In this document: positions 43,701-51,356 of the stretch, in pieces | Layout: the number at the start of each line of letters is the position of its first letter | How positions within the stretch are numbered: the stretch's first letter is position 1 | Translations under genes and position numbers: made by a program | Assembly (NCBI GenBank): GCA_019670725.1 | Contig: AP024629.1 | Location: 868,001-932,000 of the forward strand | Direction: 5' to 3' | DNA length: 64,000 bases | Origin: Alphaproteobacteria bacterium SO-S41 | Lineage (GTDB): Bacteria; Pseudomonadota; Alphaproteobacteria; Micropepsales; Micropepsaceae | The notes under the pieces: model-generated | Told to the model about the DNA's origin: nothing | The model's input: only the letters and a program-made list of their open reading frames with translations | Databases searched by the model: none

Positions 43701-43896
43701 GCTCTCGCCGGGCGAGGGCGGGGAAATATATCGCGGTCTTGCGACGGCCATCGCAGGCGGGATGGCGGTTTCGACCCTATTCACTCTTGTCCTGCTGCCC
43801 GCGCTGCTGCGCCTGGGCGAGCATGGCGAGCTGAAACAATTCGTGCCGGCCCTCGCGAAGCGCTTCCTTCGCCCTCAGCCGGCCCCCGCGGAGTGA
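40789..43896 (+). CDS. RND family efflux transporter permease
   Basis: A 1035-residue inner-membrane permease with 12 helices and two large periplasmic loops, in the AcrB/MdtB-CusA superfamily. The start at 40789 follows a long GGGGGG site and gives MNLTSLCMKNP, the usual short first helix approach. The TM4 proton-relay region reads FGVGHVLDACIVVVEN, so only one of the usual two adjacent aspartates is kept. TM10 has VVNNAILLVDQ where AcrB has lysine-asparagine. It works with the adaptor encoded 7 bases downstream; no outer-membrane factor is adjacent. Substrate unknown. Confidence 0.92.
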   Translation: MNLTSLCMKNPVAAIGATAFIFLLGLYAAIAMPTQLFPDIDRPTLSIFTPWRAAAPAQVESEITQQVEDVLKGLPAVTDMRSFSNQGGSFVALEFEVGTDMNAIALDVISRLNRIQGLPEEADRPVLQFSGDQDSNSSLVYLFLQALPGNDKDILEYRRYVEDVIVPKIQSIPGVAGVNQEGGFGAPDELRITFDPYKAAELGITIPDIAGAVRATADSSAGSVDIGRRSYSVRYEGRVDIEALKELTLAWRDGHPVKLRDVATIEETRADRTEYSVQNGNPALGIRVMRENGANVLEVLSKVKAVVAEMNDGPLKAMNLKLEKSFDPSVFINRAIAFVVGDLALGVFLALVVLWFFLRDLRAVAIFAVAIPVCLVATILVLMVAGRTINVISLAGLAFGVGHVLDACIVVVENILRLRTAGVPEPEASTRGASEVWKALFASSLTSVVIFVPIIFVKDVEGQLFADLALTISISVCISLITAMTVVPLAVSYFLPVERDNVHGSDAIRSAALITRWTDNPTRRFGLIFGLIAFSAVGTWLLLPDLHYLPAVRRDAIDSFVGLPQGTSIEVANEEVAKPIIARLQPYMKGEKQPQLLNYYVFTNSGGIGIGVRVQDESRLQEMGDIIKNEILVGFPDTFVFSQQGLLFGGFGGSGGLQLTLQAPDPEQLVPAVQKAMELIPQKLPGAFGNPQPDLSVRQPEIIAAPNDQRLLETGMTRRDAAQILQAFVSGLYAGEFFDGEKRVDVLVRSQKWPDMAALGGQPVATRTGGTVSFGDLVKLREGTGTPAIFRFDGRRSVQLIINTPDGMSLEDALTVLRSEIVPAIEPLLPAGGNIMFSGSADSLDKAVGTMLGNFALALGLLLLLMALLFRSLKDSFYCVIALPLATVGGMAALQIINLFAFTPLDLLAMIGFIILTGLVVNNAILLVDQTRVAQRQGVPVREAVAQAIRYRTRPILSGTLTNFVGMLPLMLSPGEGGEIYRGLATAIAGGMAVSTLFTLVLLPALLRLGEHGELKQFVPALAKRFLRPQPAPAE

Positions 43897-43903
43897 GACG
43901 ATC

Positions 43904-45007
43904 ATGCGCCTGACCCTCGCCGCCCTTGCCTCCGCCGCCGGACTTTCGGCGCTTTTCCTGGCCGTCCCCTCGGCGCCCGCTCAGGACGCCCCGTCCGAGC
44001 CGCCGCCGCCCGTCGTCGTGGTCGCCGCCGTCACCACCGAGCGCATGGCCGAAACCGTCACCGTGCCCGGCTCGGTCGTCAGCCGAAACGATTCCAAGAT
44101 CGCCGCCGAAGTCGCCGGCCGGGTCGAGTGGGTCGCCGAAGTCGGCGCGGTCATTGAGGCCGGCGGTCCGGTCGCCCGCATCGACAGCGCGCTCCTGAAA
44201 CTCCAGGCCCGCAGCGCCGAGGCCTCGCTCAAGCGGCTGGAGGCGCAGCTCGTCTTTCTCAATGCCGAGGTCGCTCGGCTTGAGGAACTCATCGGCAAAG
44301 GCTCCGCCACCCGCCAGCGGCTCGACGAGGCCCGCTCGCAGCGCGACATGGCCCGCCAGGAGCTGGCCGAAGCCCAGGTCCAGCTCGAGCGCGCCAACTA
44401 CGACCTGGAGCATTCCGAGGTGAAGTCGCCCTTCCCGGGCCGCGTCGTCAAACGGTTGATCGAGCCCGGCGAATATATCGAGCGCGGCGCCGCGACAGCC
44501 CGCGTGGTCGACACCACGGCGCTCGAAGTCAGCGCCCAGATCCCGATCGCCTCGGTCGCCCAGCTCAAGGAAGGCGACAAGGTCACCATCGAAGGCCCCG
44601 GCGCGACCGCCGCGGCGGTGGTCCGCGCGCTCGTGCCTGTCGGCGACGAGGTTTCGCGCTCCGCCGAGATGCGCGCGACGCTGGACGGCGCGCAGTGGCT
44701 GATCGGCACCGCCGTCAAGGTCGCGACTCCCAACGCCCCCGCCGCCGAGGTCGTGGCCGTGCCGCGCGATGCGGTGCTGCTGAAGACCGACGGGTCGGCC
44801 GTCTTCCGCATCGGTGAAGGCGAGATCGCCGAACTGGTCCCGGTCCAAGTCGGTCTCTCCGCCGGCGACCGGGTCGCGGTCATCGGCGGCCTGCACCCCG
44901 GCGACCGCGTCGTGGTGCGCGGCGGCGAGACCCTGCAGGCGGGCCAGAAGGTCCAGGTCCAGGCCGAGAACGGTCCCAATGCCTCGATGCCCTCGCGTCC
45001 GGGCTAG
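43904..45007 (+). CDS. RND efflux periplasmic adaptor (membrane fusion protein)
   Basis: A 367-residue exported adaptor with signal peptide (LAALASAAGLSALFLAVPSA), a lipoyl half-motif (GRVEWVAEVGAVIEAGGPVARID), a long coiled-coil hairpin (about residues 100-160), the second lipoyl half (VKSPFPGRVVKRLIEPGEYI) and a beta-barrel with GDRVVVRGGETLQAGQKV. It follows the permease gene by 7 bases; in most RND operons the adaptor comes first. Confidence 0.9.
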   Translation: MRLTLAALASAAGLSALFLAVPSAPAQDAPSEPPPPVVVVAAVTTERMAETVTVPGSVVSRNDSKIAAEVAGRVEWVAEVGAVIEAGGPVARIDSALLKLQARSAEASLKRLEAQLVFLNAEVARLEELIGKGSATRQRLDEARSQRDMARQELAEAQVQLERANYDLEHSEVKSPFPGRVVKRLIEPGEYIERGAATARVVDTTALEVSAQIPIASVAQLKEGDKVTIEGPGATAAAVVRALVPVGDEVSRSAEMRATLDGAQWLIGTAVKVATPNAPAAEVVAVPRDAVLLKTDGSAVFRIGEGEIAELVPVQVGLSAGDRVAVIGGLHPGDRVVVRGGETLQAGQKVQVQAENGPNASMPSRPG

Positions 45008-45023
45008 GCGGCGCTTTCGCCGG

Positions 45024-45052
45024 TTGACCGTCCTGCCGGACAGGACTAAGCC
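45024..45052 (+). promoter_or_regulatory. Candidate promoter with internal inverted repeat
   Basis: TTGACC (45024-45029) and a weak TAAGCC (45047-45052) are 17 bases apart. The spacer is GTCCTG-CCGGA-CAGGAC, a perfect 6-bp inverted repeat positioned as an operator, upstream of the CorA gene. The -10 box is poor, so this is tentative. Confidence 0.3.
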
Positions 45053-45085
45053 GCCCCATCTTTCCCCCCAGGGTGCGGGCCGCTC

Positions 45086-46072
45086 ATGCTGCGTGTTTTC
45101 GAGATTGCGGACGCCTGCCTGAAACGCCGCCAGCTCGATCTGGCGGCGGCGTCCACAATTCCCGACAGCGCGCTCTGGGTCGATCTCTACGCCCCGACCG
45201 GCGAGGAGATCCGCAAGGCGGAAGCCTTTCTCGGCGTGACCCTGCCGACCAAGGACGAGATGGAGGAAATCGAGGCCTCGAGCCGCGTCTATATCGAGGA
45301 CGAGGGTCTCTTCATGACGACCTCGATCGTCTCGAAGACCGAGACCGAATATCCCGAGTCCGCCGCCGTCACCTTCGTGCTGGCGAAGAGCCGCCTGCTG
45401 ACCATCCGCTATTCCGAGCCGATGCCGTTCAACACCTTTCCCGCGCGCGCCGAGCGCCAGCCGGGCATGTGGGGCACCGCCGAATACCTGCTCGTCGGCA
45501 TTCTCGAAGCCATCGTCGACCGCACGGCGGATATTCTGGAACGCGTCGGCGCCGACGTGGACAGCCTGTCGCGCGAAAGCTTCGACAAGCCGCGCCACAA
45601 CCAGGCGCTCGACACCAAGGATTTCCAGAGCCTGCTCTCGCGCCTCGGTCGCCAGAACGACCTCATCGGCAAGGTCCGCGAAAGCCTTATCGGCTTCTCG
45701 CGCATCCTGACCTTCCTGACCCAGACCTTCGAGGGCAAGCCCGGCGGCAAGGAACTGCGCAGCTACAACAAGACGATCACCCGCGACGTCGCCTCGCTCG
45801 CCGACCACACCAACTTCCTCTCCAACAAGATCACCTTCCTGCTCGACGCGATCCTGGGCATGATCAACCTGGAGCAGAACCGGATCATCAAGATCATCTC
45901 GGTCGCGACGGCCGTCTTCCTGCCGCCGACCCTGTTCGCAAGCATCTGGGGCATGAACTTCACCCATATGCCCGAACTCCAGGAGCCCTGGGCCTATCCC
46001 GTCGCGCTGATGGTGATCGTGCTCTCGGCCGTCTTCCCCGCCGTCTTCTTCAAATGGCGCGGTTGGCTGTAG
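45086..46072 (+). CDS. CorA family divalent cation transporter
   Basis: A 328-residue protein with a large cytoplasmic N-terminal domain and two C-terminal helices. The signature GMN lies in SIWGMNFTHMPEL near residue 290, followed by the last helix ending FKWRGWL. This is the complete CorA layout; substrate (Mg2+, Co2+ or Zn2+) is not resolvable from sequence. It is followed after 10 bases by the EamA gene. Confidence 0.92.
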   Translation: MLRVFEIADACLKRRQLDLAAASTIPDSALWVDLYAPTGEEIRKAEAFLGVTLPTKDEMEEIEASSRVYIEDEGLFMTTSIVSKTETEYPESAAVTFVLAKSRLLTIRYSEPMPFNTFPARAERQPGMWGTAEYLLVGILEAIVDRTADILERVGADVDSLSRESFDKPRHNQALDTKDFQSLLSRLGRQNDLIGKVRESLIGFSRILTFLTQTFEGKPGGKELRSYNKTITRDVASLADHTNFLSNKITFLLDAILGMINLEQNRIIKIISVATAVFLPPTLFASIWGMNFTHMPELQEPWAYPVALMVIVLSAVFPAVFFKWRGWL

Positions 46073-46082
46073 GCGGCATGGG

Positions 46083-46997
46083 ATGACCGCGCCGCTGCCG
46101 ACGCCGCGCGTCGATGCGCCCTTCGCCGCCATCGCCTACAAGATCGGCGCGACGCTGGGCTTTGCGGGCATGGCCGCCTCGATCAAGCTGCTGGGCGAGG
46201 GCTATCCGGTCGGCGAGGTCGTCTTCTTCCGCTGCGCTTTCTCGCTGCCGGTCGTGCTGGTCTGGGCGGCGCTGGCCGGTCAGCTCGGCGATGCCTGGAA
46301 GACCAACAATGTCTGGTTCCACATCTCGCGCTCGATCGTGGGCATGGCAGGCATGTTCCTCTCCTTCGTCGCGCTCGCCGACCTGCCGCTGGCGGACTGG
46401 ACGGTCATCGGCTTCGCCATGCCGATCTTCGCGACGATCCTGGCGGCGGTGCTGCTGAACGAGGCGATCGGGCCGTGGCGCGGCGCGGCGGTCATCGCCG
46501 GTTTCCTCGGCGTCCTCGTCATTGTCGGGCCGAAGCTCAGCTTCGAACACGGCGTCCCCGCGCTCATCATGCTGGTCTCCACGCTCTGCGCCGGTATGGT
46601 CATCGTCATCATCCGGCGCATCTCGGCGACGGAGAAGGGCATCGCGATCGTCTTCTACTTCATGTTCGCCTGCACGGTGGTGAGCGCCGCGTCGCTGCCC
46701 TTCGCGTGGCGCACGCCGGAGTTCTGGCCGGCGGTGCTGCTCATCTCGTCCGGCCTCTTCGGCGGGCTCGGCCAGGTCTGCAACACCTTCGCCTATGCCC
46801 GCGCGCAGCCCTCGCTGCTGGGGCCCTTCGACTATCTCGGCATCATCTGGGCAGTGGCGCTGGGCGCCGCTCTGTTCGACCAGTGGCCCGACATCACCGT
46901 CTGGATCGGCGGCACGATCATCGTCGTGTCCGGCGTGGTGATCGCCGTCCGCGAACGCCAGCTCGGCCTGCAGAAGGCGCGGATCACGAGCGTTTAG
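46083..46997 (+). CDS. EamA/DMT superfamily transporter
   Basis: A 304-residue protein with ten predicted helices in two EamA repeats. Characteristic segments include EVVFFRCAFSLPVVL, GMFLSFVALADLPLADWTVIGFAMPIF and the second-half YARAQPSLLGPFDYLGIIWAVALG. It resembles RarD/RhaT-type drug/metabolite exporters. It starts 10 bases after corA, probably in the same transcript. Confidence 0.9.
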   Translation: MTAPLPTPRVDAPFAAIAYKIGATLGFAGMAASIKLLGEGYPVGEVVFFRCAFSLPVVLVWAALAGQLGDAWKTNNVWFHISRSIVGMAGMFLSFVALADLPLADWTVIGFAMPIFATILAAVLLNEAIGPWRGAAVIAGFLGVLVIVGPKLSFEHGVPALIMLVSTLCAGMVIVIIRRISATEKGIAIVFYFMFACTVVSAASLPFAWRTPEFWPAVLLISSGLFGGLGQVCNTFAYARAQPSLLGPFDYLGIIWAVALGAALFDQWPDITVWIGGTIIVVSGVVIAVRERQLGLQKARITSV

Positions 46998-47035
46998 CGT
47001 TCCGTTTCAGCGGGAGCGCGCCGACACTTCCCATC

Positions 47036-47116
47036 TGTCATGGTCTGCGGAGGCAGACCATCCACGACTTTACGCTGCCTGAAGCCGTGGATGGTCCGCC
47101 TGAAGCGGACCATGAC
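47036..47116. repeat. Palindromic intergenic repeat (REP/BIME-like)
   Basis: The left arm TGTCATGGTCTGCGGAGGCAG...ACCATCCACGAC and the right arm CCGTGGATGGTCCGCC...GCGGACCATGAC have the same plan as the element at 1487, with several substitutions in the inner stems. It lies between the convergent EamA and CurA-type genes. Confidence 0.85.
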
Positions 47117-47136
47117 GATAGGGGGAAACGCTCCAG

Positions 47137-48144
47137 CTAGACCGTATCGGTATCGCGCACCGCCACGACCTGGCTGCCGAAATTGGCGCCCGACAGCACG
47201 CGGACGAGCGCGTTCGGCGCTTCCTCGATGCCGCGGAGGATCTCCTCGTTCACCTTCAGCGCGCCCGAGGAGACCAGGGGCCGCAGGCGCGCGCGCGTCT
47301 CTTCCATGCGCGCGGCGTAGTGCATGATGTGGAAGCCGCGCATCTCGGCCTGCTTCGGCACCATCGAGAAATAGTTGGACGGACCCTGCCACTGGGCCTG
47401 GCCGTCATATTGCGAGGTCGCGCCGCACAGCACGACGCGCGCGCCGGGGCGCAGCCGGTCGATCGCCGCTTCCAGCGTCTTGCCGCCGACATTGTCGAAA
47501 TAGACGTCGATACCCCCGGGGCAGAGCGCGTCGAGGCGCGCGGGCACGTCCTCGGCCTTGTAGTCGATGGCATGGTCGATCCCGACCGTCTCCTTCAGCC
47601 AAGCGCATTTCTGCGCCGAGCCGGCGATGCCGATGACGGTGCAGCCGGCACGCTTGGCAAGCTGGCAGACGATCGAGCCAACCGACCCCGCTGCGGCGGA
47701 AACCAGCACCGTATCGCCCACGCGGGGGCGCCCCATGTCGAACAGCGCGATATAGGCCGTGACGCCGGTTGCCCCCAGCACGTGCAGGCGCGACGTGATC
47801 TTCTCGCCGGCGGGGGCGTTCAGCTTCTCGACCGGCGTCTTCTTCGCACCGTCCGAAATCAGATACTCGGTCCAGCCGAGCGGACCCTGGACGAGATCGC
47901 CGTCCTTGAAGCCGGCATGGCGCGAGTTCTTCACCCGGCCGATCGCCGTGCCGCGCATGACGTCGCCGGGATTGGCCGAGTTCAGCCACACGACCGAAGC
48001 GGGGCTGACGGCGATGCAGAGATTCTCGATGCCGAATTCGCCTTCGGCGGGCTCGGGGACCTCGATCTCCTTCAGCGCGAAGTTCGAAAGCGCGGCCTGG
48101 CCTTCCGGCCGCGATGTGACGATCCAGCTCTTGGCGACGACCAT
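47137..48144 (-). CDS. NADP-dependent oxidoreductase, CurA/PTGR type
   Basis: A 335-residue medium-chain reductase lacking zinc ligands. It has SAAAGSVGSIVCQLAKRAG (nucleotide-binding turn), DVYFDNVGG, and YAARMEETR, consistent with the prostaglandin reductase/CurA group that reduces alpha,beta-unsaturated carbonyls. The ATG has AGGG eight bases upstream. Confidence 0.9.
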   Translation of the reverse strand: MVVAKSWIVTSRPEGQAALSNFALKEIEVPEPAEGEFGIENLCIAVSPASVVWLNSANPGDVMRGTAIGRVKNSRHAGFKDGDLVQGPLGWTEYLISDGAKKTPVEKLNAPAGEKITSRLHVLGATGVTAYIALFDMGRPRVGDTVLVSAAAGSVGSIVCQLAKRAGCTVIGIAGSAQKCAWLKETVGIDHAIDYKAEDVPARLDALCPGGIDVYFDNVGGKTLEAAIDRLRPGARVVLCGATSQYDGQAQWQGPSNYFSMVPKQAEMRGFHIMHYAARMEETRARLRPLVSSGALKVNEEILRGIEEAPNALVRVLSGANFGSQVVAVRDTDTV

Positions 48145-48186
48145 GGCATATCCCTGTCCCGGCGCGGCCCGACTGCCGCGCTCCAG

Positions 48187-48216
48187 ATATGCTTAGATAC
48201 TAAACCTATTTGACAA
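48187..48216 (-). promoter_or_regulatory. AT-rich candidate promoter with TTAG-N3-CTAA palindrome
   Basis: On the minus strand a TTGTCA box (48216-48211) lies upstream of the MDR gene, and TTAG-TAT-CTAA (48193-48203) forms a perfect short inverted repeat near the expected -10 region. It is the only AT-rich patch between the KamA operon end and this gene, so a separate regulated promoter is plausible. Confidence 0.35.
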
Positions 48217-48245
48217 AAAACTAGCCCAAAACGCCCGGCGTGGCG

Positions 48246-48869
48246 CTACGCCGCGACCTTCACCTTGGCCAGTTCGGCGTCGCGGATGGCGTCGAGTTCG
48301 GCGACCAGCTCGGCGCCCCAATAGTGCAGGATCTCGCTCCGCTGGGCGTCGTAGCAGCTCGGCCCGTTGCCTTGGCAGATCAGCGAACCCTCATAGAGCT
48401 CCTCGCCCAGGCACATCAGGCCGTCGCCGAAGGTGATGGGGAAGAGGCTGGAGATCAGCGGCTTGATGACGTGATAGTCGAAGCCCTTGTCCAGCGCGAA
48501 GGAGTGCAGCTTGCACGCGCCGTTCTCGCGGTTCTGGAAGACGCAGGAGCCGTTGACCACCTTGGTGCGGGTCGCCTTGCCGCCGGGATAGTCAGGCGTG
48601 ATTTCCCATTCGCCGGTGAACCAGTCGTCCCACTTGGTGCCGAGATAGGCTTCCAGCTCGTCCTTGCGGGCGCGGATGCGTTCGACATTCTCGACGTCGA
48701 TATCGACGCCCCAGTTGCAGCAGCTATGGCCGCAGAAGGTGCAGGACAGGCACGCGCTGAAATAGGACATGCGGAAGATATTGAGATCGACGCTGTCGAT
48801 CGTCGGCGTGCCTTCGATGGAGGTGTAGCTCTTGGAGAGCTTGAACGCCTCGTAACTGAACTCCGCCAT
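48246..48869 (-). CDS. Cysteine-rich DUF3109/YkgJ-like protein
   Basis: A 207-residue soluble protein with a CxxCxxCGxxCC cluster (ACLSCTFCGHSCC, about residues 39-51) and later CVFQ, CKLHSFALDKGFDYHVIKPLISSLFPITF and further cysteines. The second block matches the DUF3109 family and relates to the YkgJ zinc- or iron-chelating proteins. It is the last gene of the KamA operon, 2 bases after the acetyltransferase. It may be a metal-cluster enzyme or metal donor in the pathway; function unproven. Confidence 0.82.
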   Translation of the reverse strand: MAEFSYEAFKLSKSYTSIEGTPTIDSVDLNIFRMSYFSACLSCTFCGHSCCNWGVDIDVENVERIRARKDELEAYLGTKWDDWFTGEWEITPDYPGGKATRTKVVNGSCVFQNRENGACKLHSFALDKGFDYHVIKPLISSLFPITFGDGLMCLGEELYEGSLICQGNGPSCYDAQRSEILHYWGAELVAELDAIRDAELAKVKVAA

Positions 48870-48871
48870 GC

Positions 48872-49366
48872 CTAACCCCCGCTGAGCGGCCCGCCATAGA
48901 TCGCCTTGCCGCTGCCCTCGCGATAATAGTCAGGCACGGTGGCGATCAAGGGAAATCCGCAGGCCTCGTAAAGATGGTGGGCCGGTGTGTAGTCCTTGCC
49001 CGTCTCGGTCTCGATGAAGAGGTGCGTCGCGCCCTCCGCGGCCGCGCGGCGTGCGCTTTCGGTGAGCAGTAGACGCCCCGCGCCGCAGCCTTGCGCGCGC
49101 GGATCAGTCGCAATCCAGTAGAGATCGTAGCGGTGGTCGGTCGCGGGGATCGGGCCGTAGATCGCAAAGCCCGCCGCACCCTGATCGTCCTCGGCCACCA
49201 GCAGGCGATAGCCGGACTTGGCCTCGCCCTCGGCTGCGAGCTGCGCAAGGATTTCCGGCACGAAGGCGATCTCGTCCTCCGCGAAGTTGCCGCAGGCCCG
49301 CGCAATCGCGGCCAGCACCATGACGTCCTCCGCCTGCACCCGGTCGCGCAGACGGAACGCGCTCAT
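48872..49366 (-). CDS. GNAT family N-acetyltransferase
   Basis: A 164-residue acetyltransferase with the acetyl-CoA loop QGCGAGRLL (Q/RxxGxG/A) after DLYWIATDPRA, and the C-terminal HHLYEACGF helix. Because it is co-transcribed (4-base overlap with the preceding ligase gene) with a lysine 2,3-aminomutase homologue, acetylation of a beta-amino-acid or peptide intermediate is a reasonable guess, as in the AblB/AblA osmolyte pathway. It is not an obvious AblB sequence. Confidence 0.85.
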   Translation of the reverse strand: MSAFRLRDRVQAEDVMVLAAIARACGNFAEDEIAFVPEILAQLAAEGEAKSGYRLLVAEDDQGAAGFAIYGPIPATDHRYDLYWIATDPRAQGCGAGRLLLTESARRAAAEGATHLFIETETGKDYTPAHHLYEACGFPLIATVPDYYREGSGKAIYGGPLSGG

Positions 49367-50352
49367 GTCAGCGCTCGCTTGAGGCCGGCCTGGACGATGC
49401 CGTCGATGAGCTGGGGATAGGAAATGCCCGCACGTGCCGCCGCGGCGGCGAGGCCGGCGTCATGGGAGATGTCGGGATTGACGTTGATGTCGATGACCAG
49501 CGGCGTGCCGTTGGCGGCGATGCGGAAATCGACCCGCGCCCAGCCGCCGAGATCGAACATGCGCCAGACCTCCAGCGCGATCTCCCGCAGCCGAGCGGTC
49601 AGCGGGGCCTCGGCGGCCTCGTCGATGAAGCGGCGATTGGTGTGGAGATATTCGAAGCTCTCCTCCTTCCACTTCGCGGCATAGTCGATGATGCGCGGCT
49701 TGCCGTCGGGAAAACCCGTAAAGTCCATTTCGGCCAGCGGCAGGACGCGTGCGCCCTCGGCCGTCTCGATCATCGCGACGTTGAACTCGCGCCCCTCGAT
49801 ATATTCCTCGGCGAAGACGCGGGCCTTGTGTTGCGCCTCATAGGCGGCGGCCCGCGCCTCGACCGCGGCGCGGCCGGTGACGACCGCGCCGGCATCGAGG
49901 CCGAGCGAGGCATGTTCGGCGATCGCCTTCACGATGTAGCGGCGGCTTTCATCCAGCCCGCTCCAGTTCGGCGCTTCGGCATAGAGCGGTGTCGGGATGC
50001 CCGCGCCGCGCAGCAGGCGCTTGGCGATGATCTTGTCGGTGCCCGCCATCAGCCCGAACGTGCCGGATCCCGCGAAGGGCACGCGCGCCGTCTCGTAGAT
50101 CGCCGTCCCCATGAAGGCGAGGCGGTCGGTCGCGAGGAAGCCCTCGACGATATTGAAGATGAAGCTCGGCGGATCGCGGCGCAGTTCGTCGAGGATCGGC
50201 TGCAGGTCGCCGACGAATTTGCGGTGCTCGGCCTGCCAGCCGAGGCCGTTCATCACATCGGCGACGGCGAGGCCGATCACGTCGGTCGCATTGGCGGGGT
50301 CTTCGTCCTCGCCGGGCACGACGGCGGTATAGACGATGCAGCGCCCGGTCAT
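49363..50352 (-). CDS. ATP-grasp ligase 1 (D-Ala-D-Ala ligase-like)
   Basis: A 329-residue ATP-grasp enzyme. It contains FNIVEGF (N-terminal), KRLLRGAGIPTPLY, EEYIEGREFNVAMI and the metal-binding VDFRIAANGTPLVIDINVNPDIS, where the last glutamate/asparagine set binds magnesium. It is a paralogue of the next gene and overlaps it by four bases. Such enzymes form amide bonds between a carboxylate and an amine; real Ddl lies in cell-wall clusters and is usually single-copy, so a dedicated small-molecule role is more likely here. Confidence 0.88.
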   Translation of the reverse strand: MTGRCIVYTAVVPGEDEDPANATDVIGLAVADVMNGLGWQAEHRKFVGDLQPILDELRRDPPSFIFNIVEGFLATDRLAFMGTAIYETARVPFAGSGTFGLMAGTDKIIAKRLLRGAGIPTPLYAEAPNWSGLDESRRYIVKAIAEHASLGLDAGAVVTGRAAVEARAAAYEAQHKARVFAEEYIEGREFNVAMIETAEGARVLPLAEMDFTGFPDGKPRIIDYAAKWKEESFEYLHTNRRFIDEAAEAPLTARLREIALEVWRMFDLGGWARVDFRIAANGTPLVIDINVNPDISHDAGLAAAAARAGISYPQLIDGIVQAGLKRALT

Positions 50353-51356
50353 GGCGCTTTGTGCCGCGCGGCGAGGGCGGGGTGGCGCGCGAGGAACGCA
50401 GCGGTGATCTCGCCGATCAGGTCGCGATAGGTGAGGCCCGCGAAATTCGCGAGGAAGACGAGATCGGAATAGTCGGGGTGCAGACCGGCCAACGGGTTCA
50501 CCTCGATGAAGTGCGGTTTGCCCGACGCGTCGGACTTGATGTCCGCCCGCCCACCGTCGCGGCAGCGCAAGCTCCGCCAGCCTGCCACGGCGACCGCGGC
50601 CGCTTCGCGCGCCTCGGCGTCGTCGACGAGTTCGTAACCGATCTGGCCTTCCCAGTTCTGCTTGTTGTCGTAGCCGTAGCCGCCTTCGGTGACCTTGTCG
50701 TCGGCGAGCACTTCCATGACGCCGAGCGCACGGGCGCTCGCGCCTTCACCGACAATGCCGACGGTGAACTCGCGGCCGGGGAGGTAGGTCTCGACGATCA
50801 CCGGCTGGTTGAACTGCGCGATCAGCGCCGCCGTCACCGCCTCCAGATCGGCCGGCGTCTTCGCCAGCGAGGCGGGGCCAACGCCCTTGCCGGATCCTTC
50901 GGCGACCGGCTTGGCGAAGACCGGGAAGGGCAGGGTCACCGAAGCCGCGTCCTTCGCATCGGTCAGCAGCGCGAAGGCGGCGGTCGGCACCCCGTCATGC
51001 AGCAGCACCTTCTTCGCCATCGCTTTGTCGAGCGTCAGCGTATTGGTCAGCGGGTCGGAGAAGACATAGGGGATGTCGTAGGCCTCCAGCAGGCACGGCA
51101 CCTGCGCCTCGCGGCCGAGCCCCGCGACGCCCTCGCAGATATTGAAGACGAAGTCCCAGCGGTCGCCCGCGACCAGCCGCGCCGCCAGCGCCTTCACATG
51201 GCCGACGCGCTCGACCGCGAAGCCGAGATCGGTCAGCGTCTCTTCCAGACCGTCAATGGTGCGGGGGCTGTCGAACTCGGCGGTGGCTTCGGCATCGAAC
51301 CCCATCGCCAGATAGTCTTGGCGCAGGTCATAGGTGAGGCCGCAGCGCAGCATCAC
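50349..51356 (-). CDS. ATP-grasp ligase 2 (D-Ala-D-Ala ligase-like)
   Basis: A 335-residue ATP-grasp enzyme with FNICEGVAG, KAMAKKVLLHDGVPTAAF, PVFAKPVAEGSGKGVG (the ATP loop, better preserved than in ligase 1), YLPGREFTVGI and RADIKSDASGKPHFIEVNPLAGL. It overlaps the KamA stop and the ligase 1 start. The two ligases probably act in sequence, or as a heterodimer, on one product. Confidence 0.9.
   Translation of the reverse strand: MMLRCGLTYDLRQDYLAMGFDAEATAEFDSPRTIDGLEETLTDLGFAVERVGHVKALAARLVAGDRWDFVFNICEGVAGLGREAQVPCLLEAYDIPYVFSDPLTNTLTLDKAMAKKVLLHDGVPTAAFALLTDAKDAASVTLPFPVFAKPVAEGSGKGVGPASLAKTPADLEAVTAALIAQFNQPVIVETYLPGREFTVGIVGEGASARALGVMEVLADDKVTEGGYGYDNKQNWEGQIGYELVDDAEAREAAAVAVAGWRSLRCRDGGRADIKSDASGKPHFIEVNPLAGLHPDYSDLVFLANFAGLTYRDLIGEITAAFLARHPALAARHKAP

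Noticed and set aside
43781-46132. 783-codon antisense frame opposite the adaptor and CorA genes
   Set aside because: It covers two well-supported genes on the other strand, has no recognisable domains and shows the repetitive Gly/Asp/Arg composition of a shadow.
49363-51356. ATP-grasp pair considered as cell-wall D-Ala-D-Ala ligases
   Set aside because: Two divergent paralogues co-transcribed with an aminomutase and an acetyltransferase, away from mur/fts genes, are better explained as dedicated small-molecule ligases.
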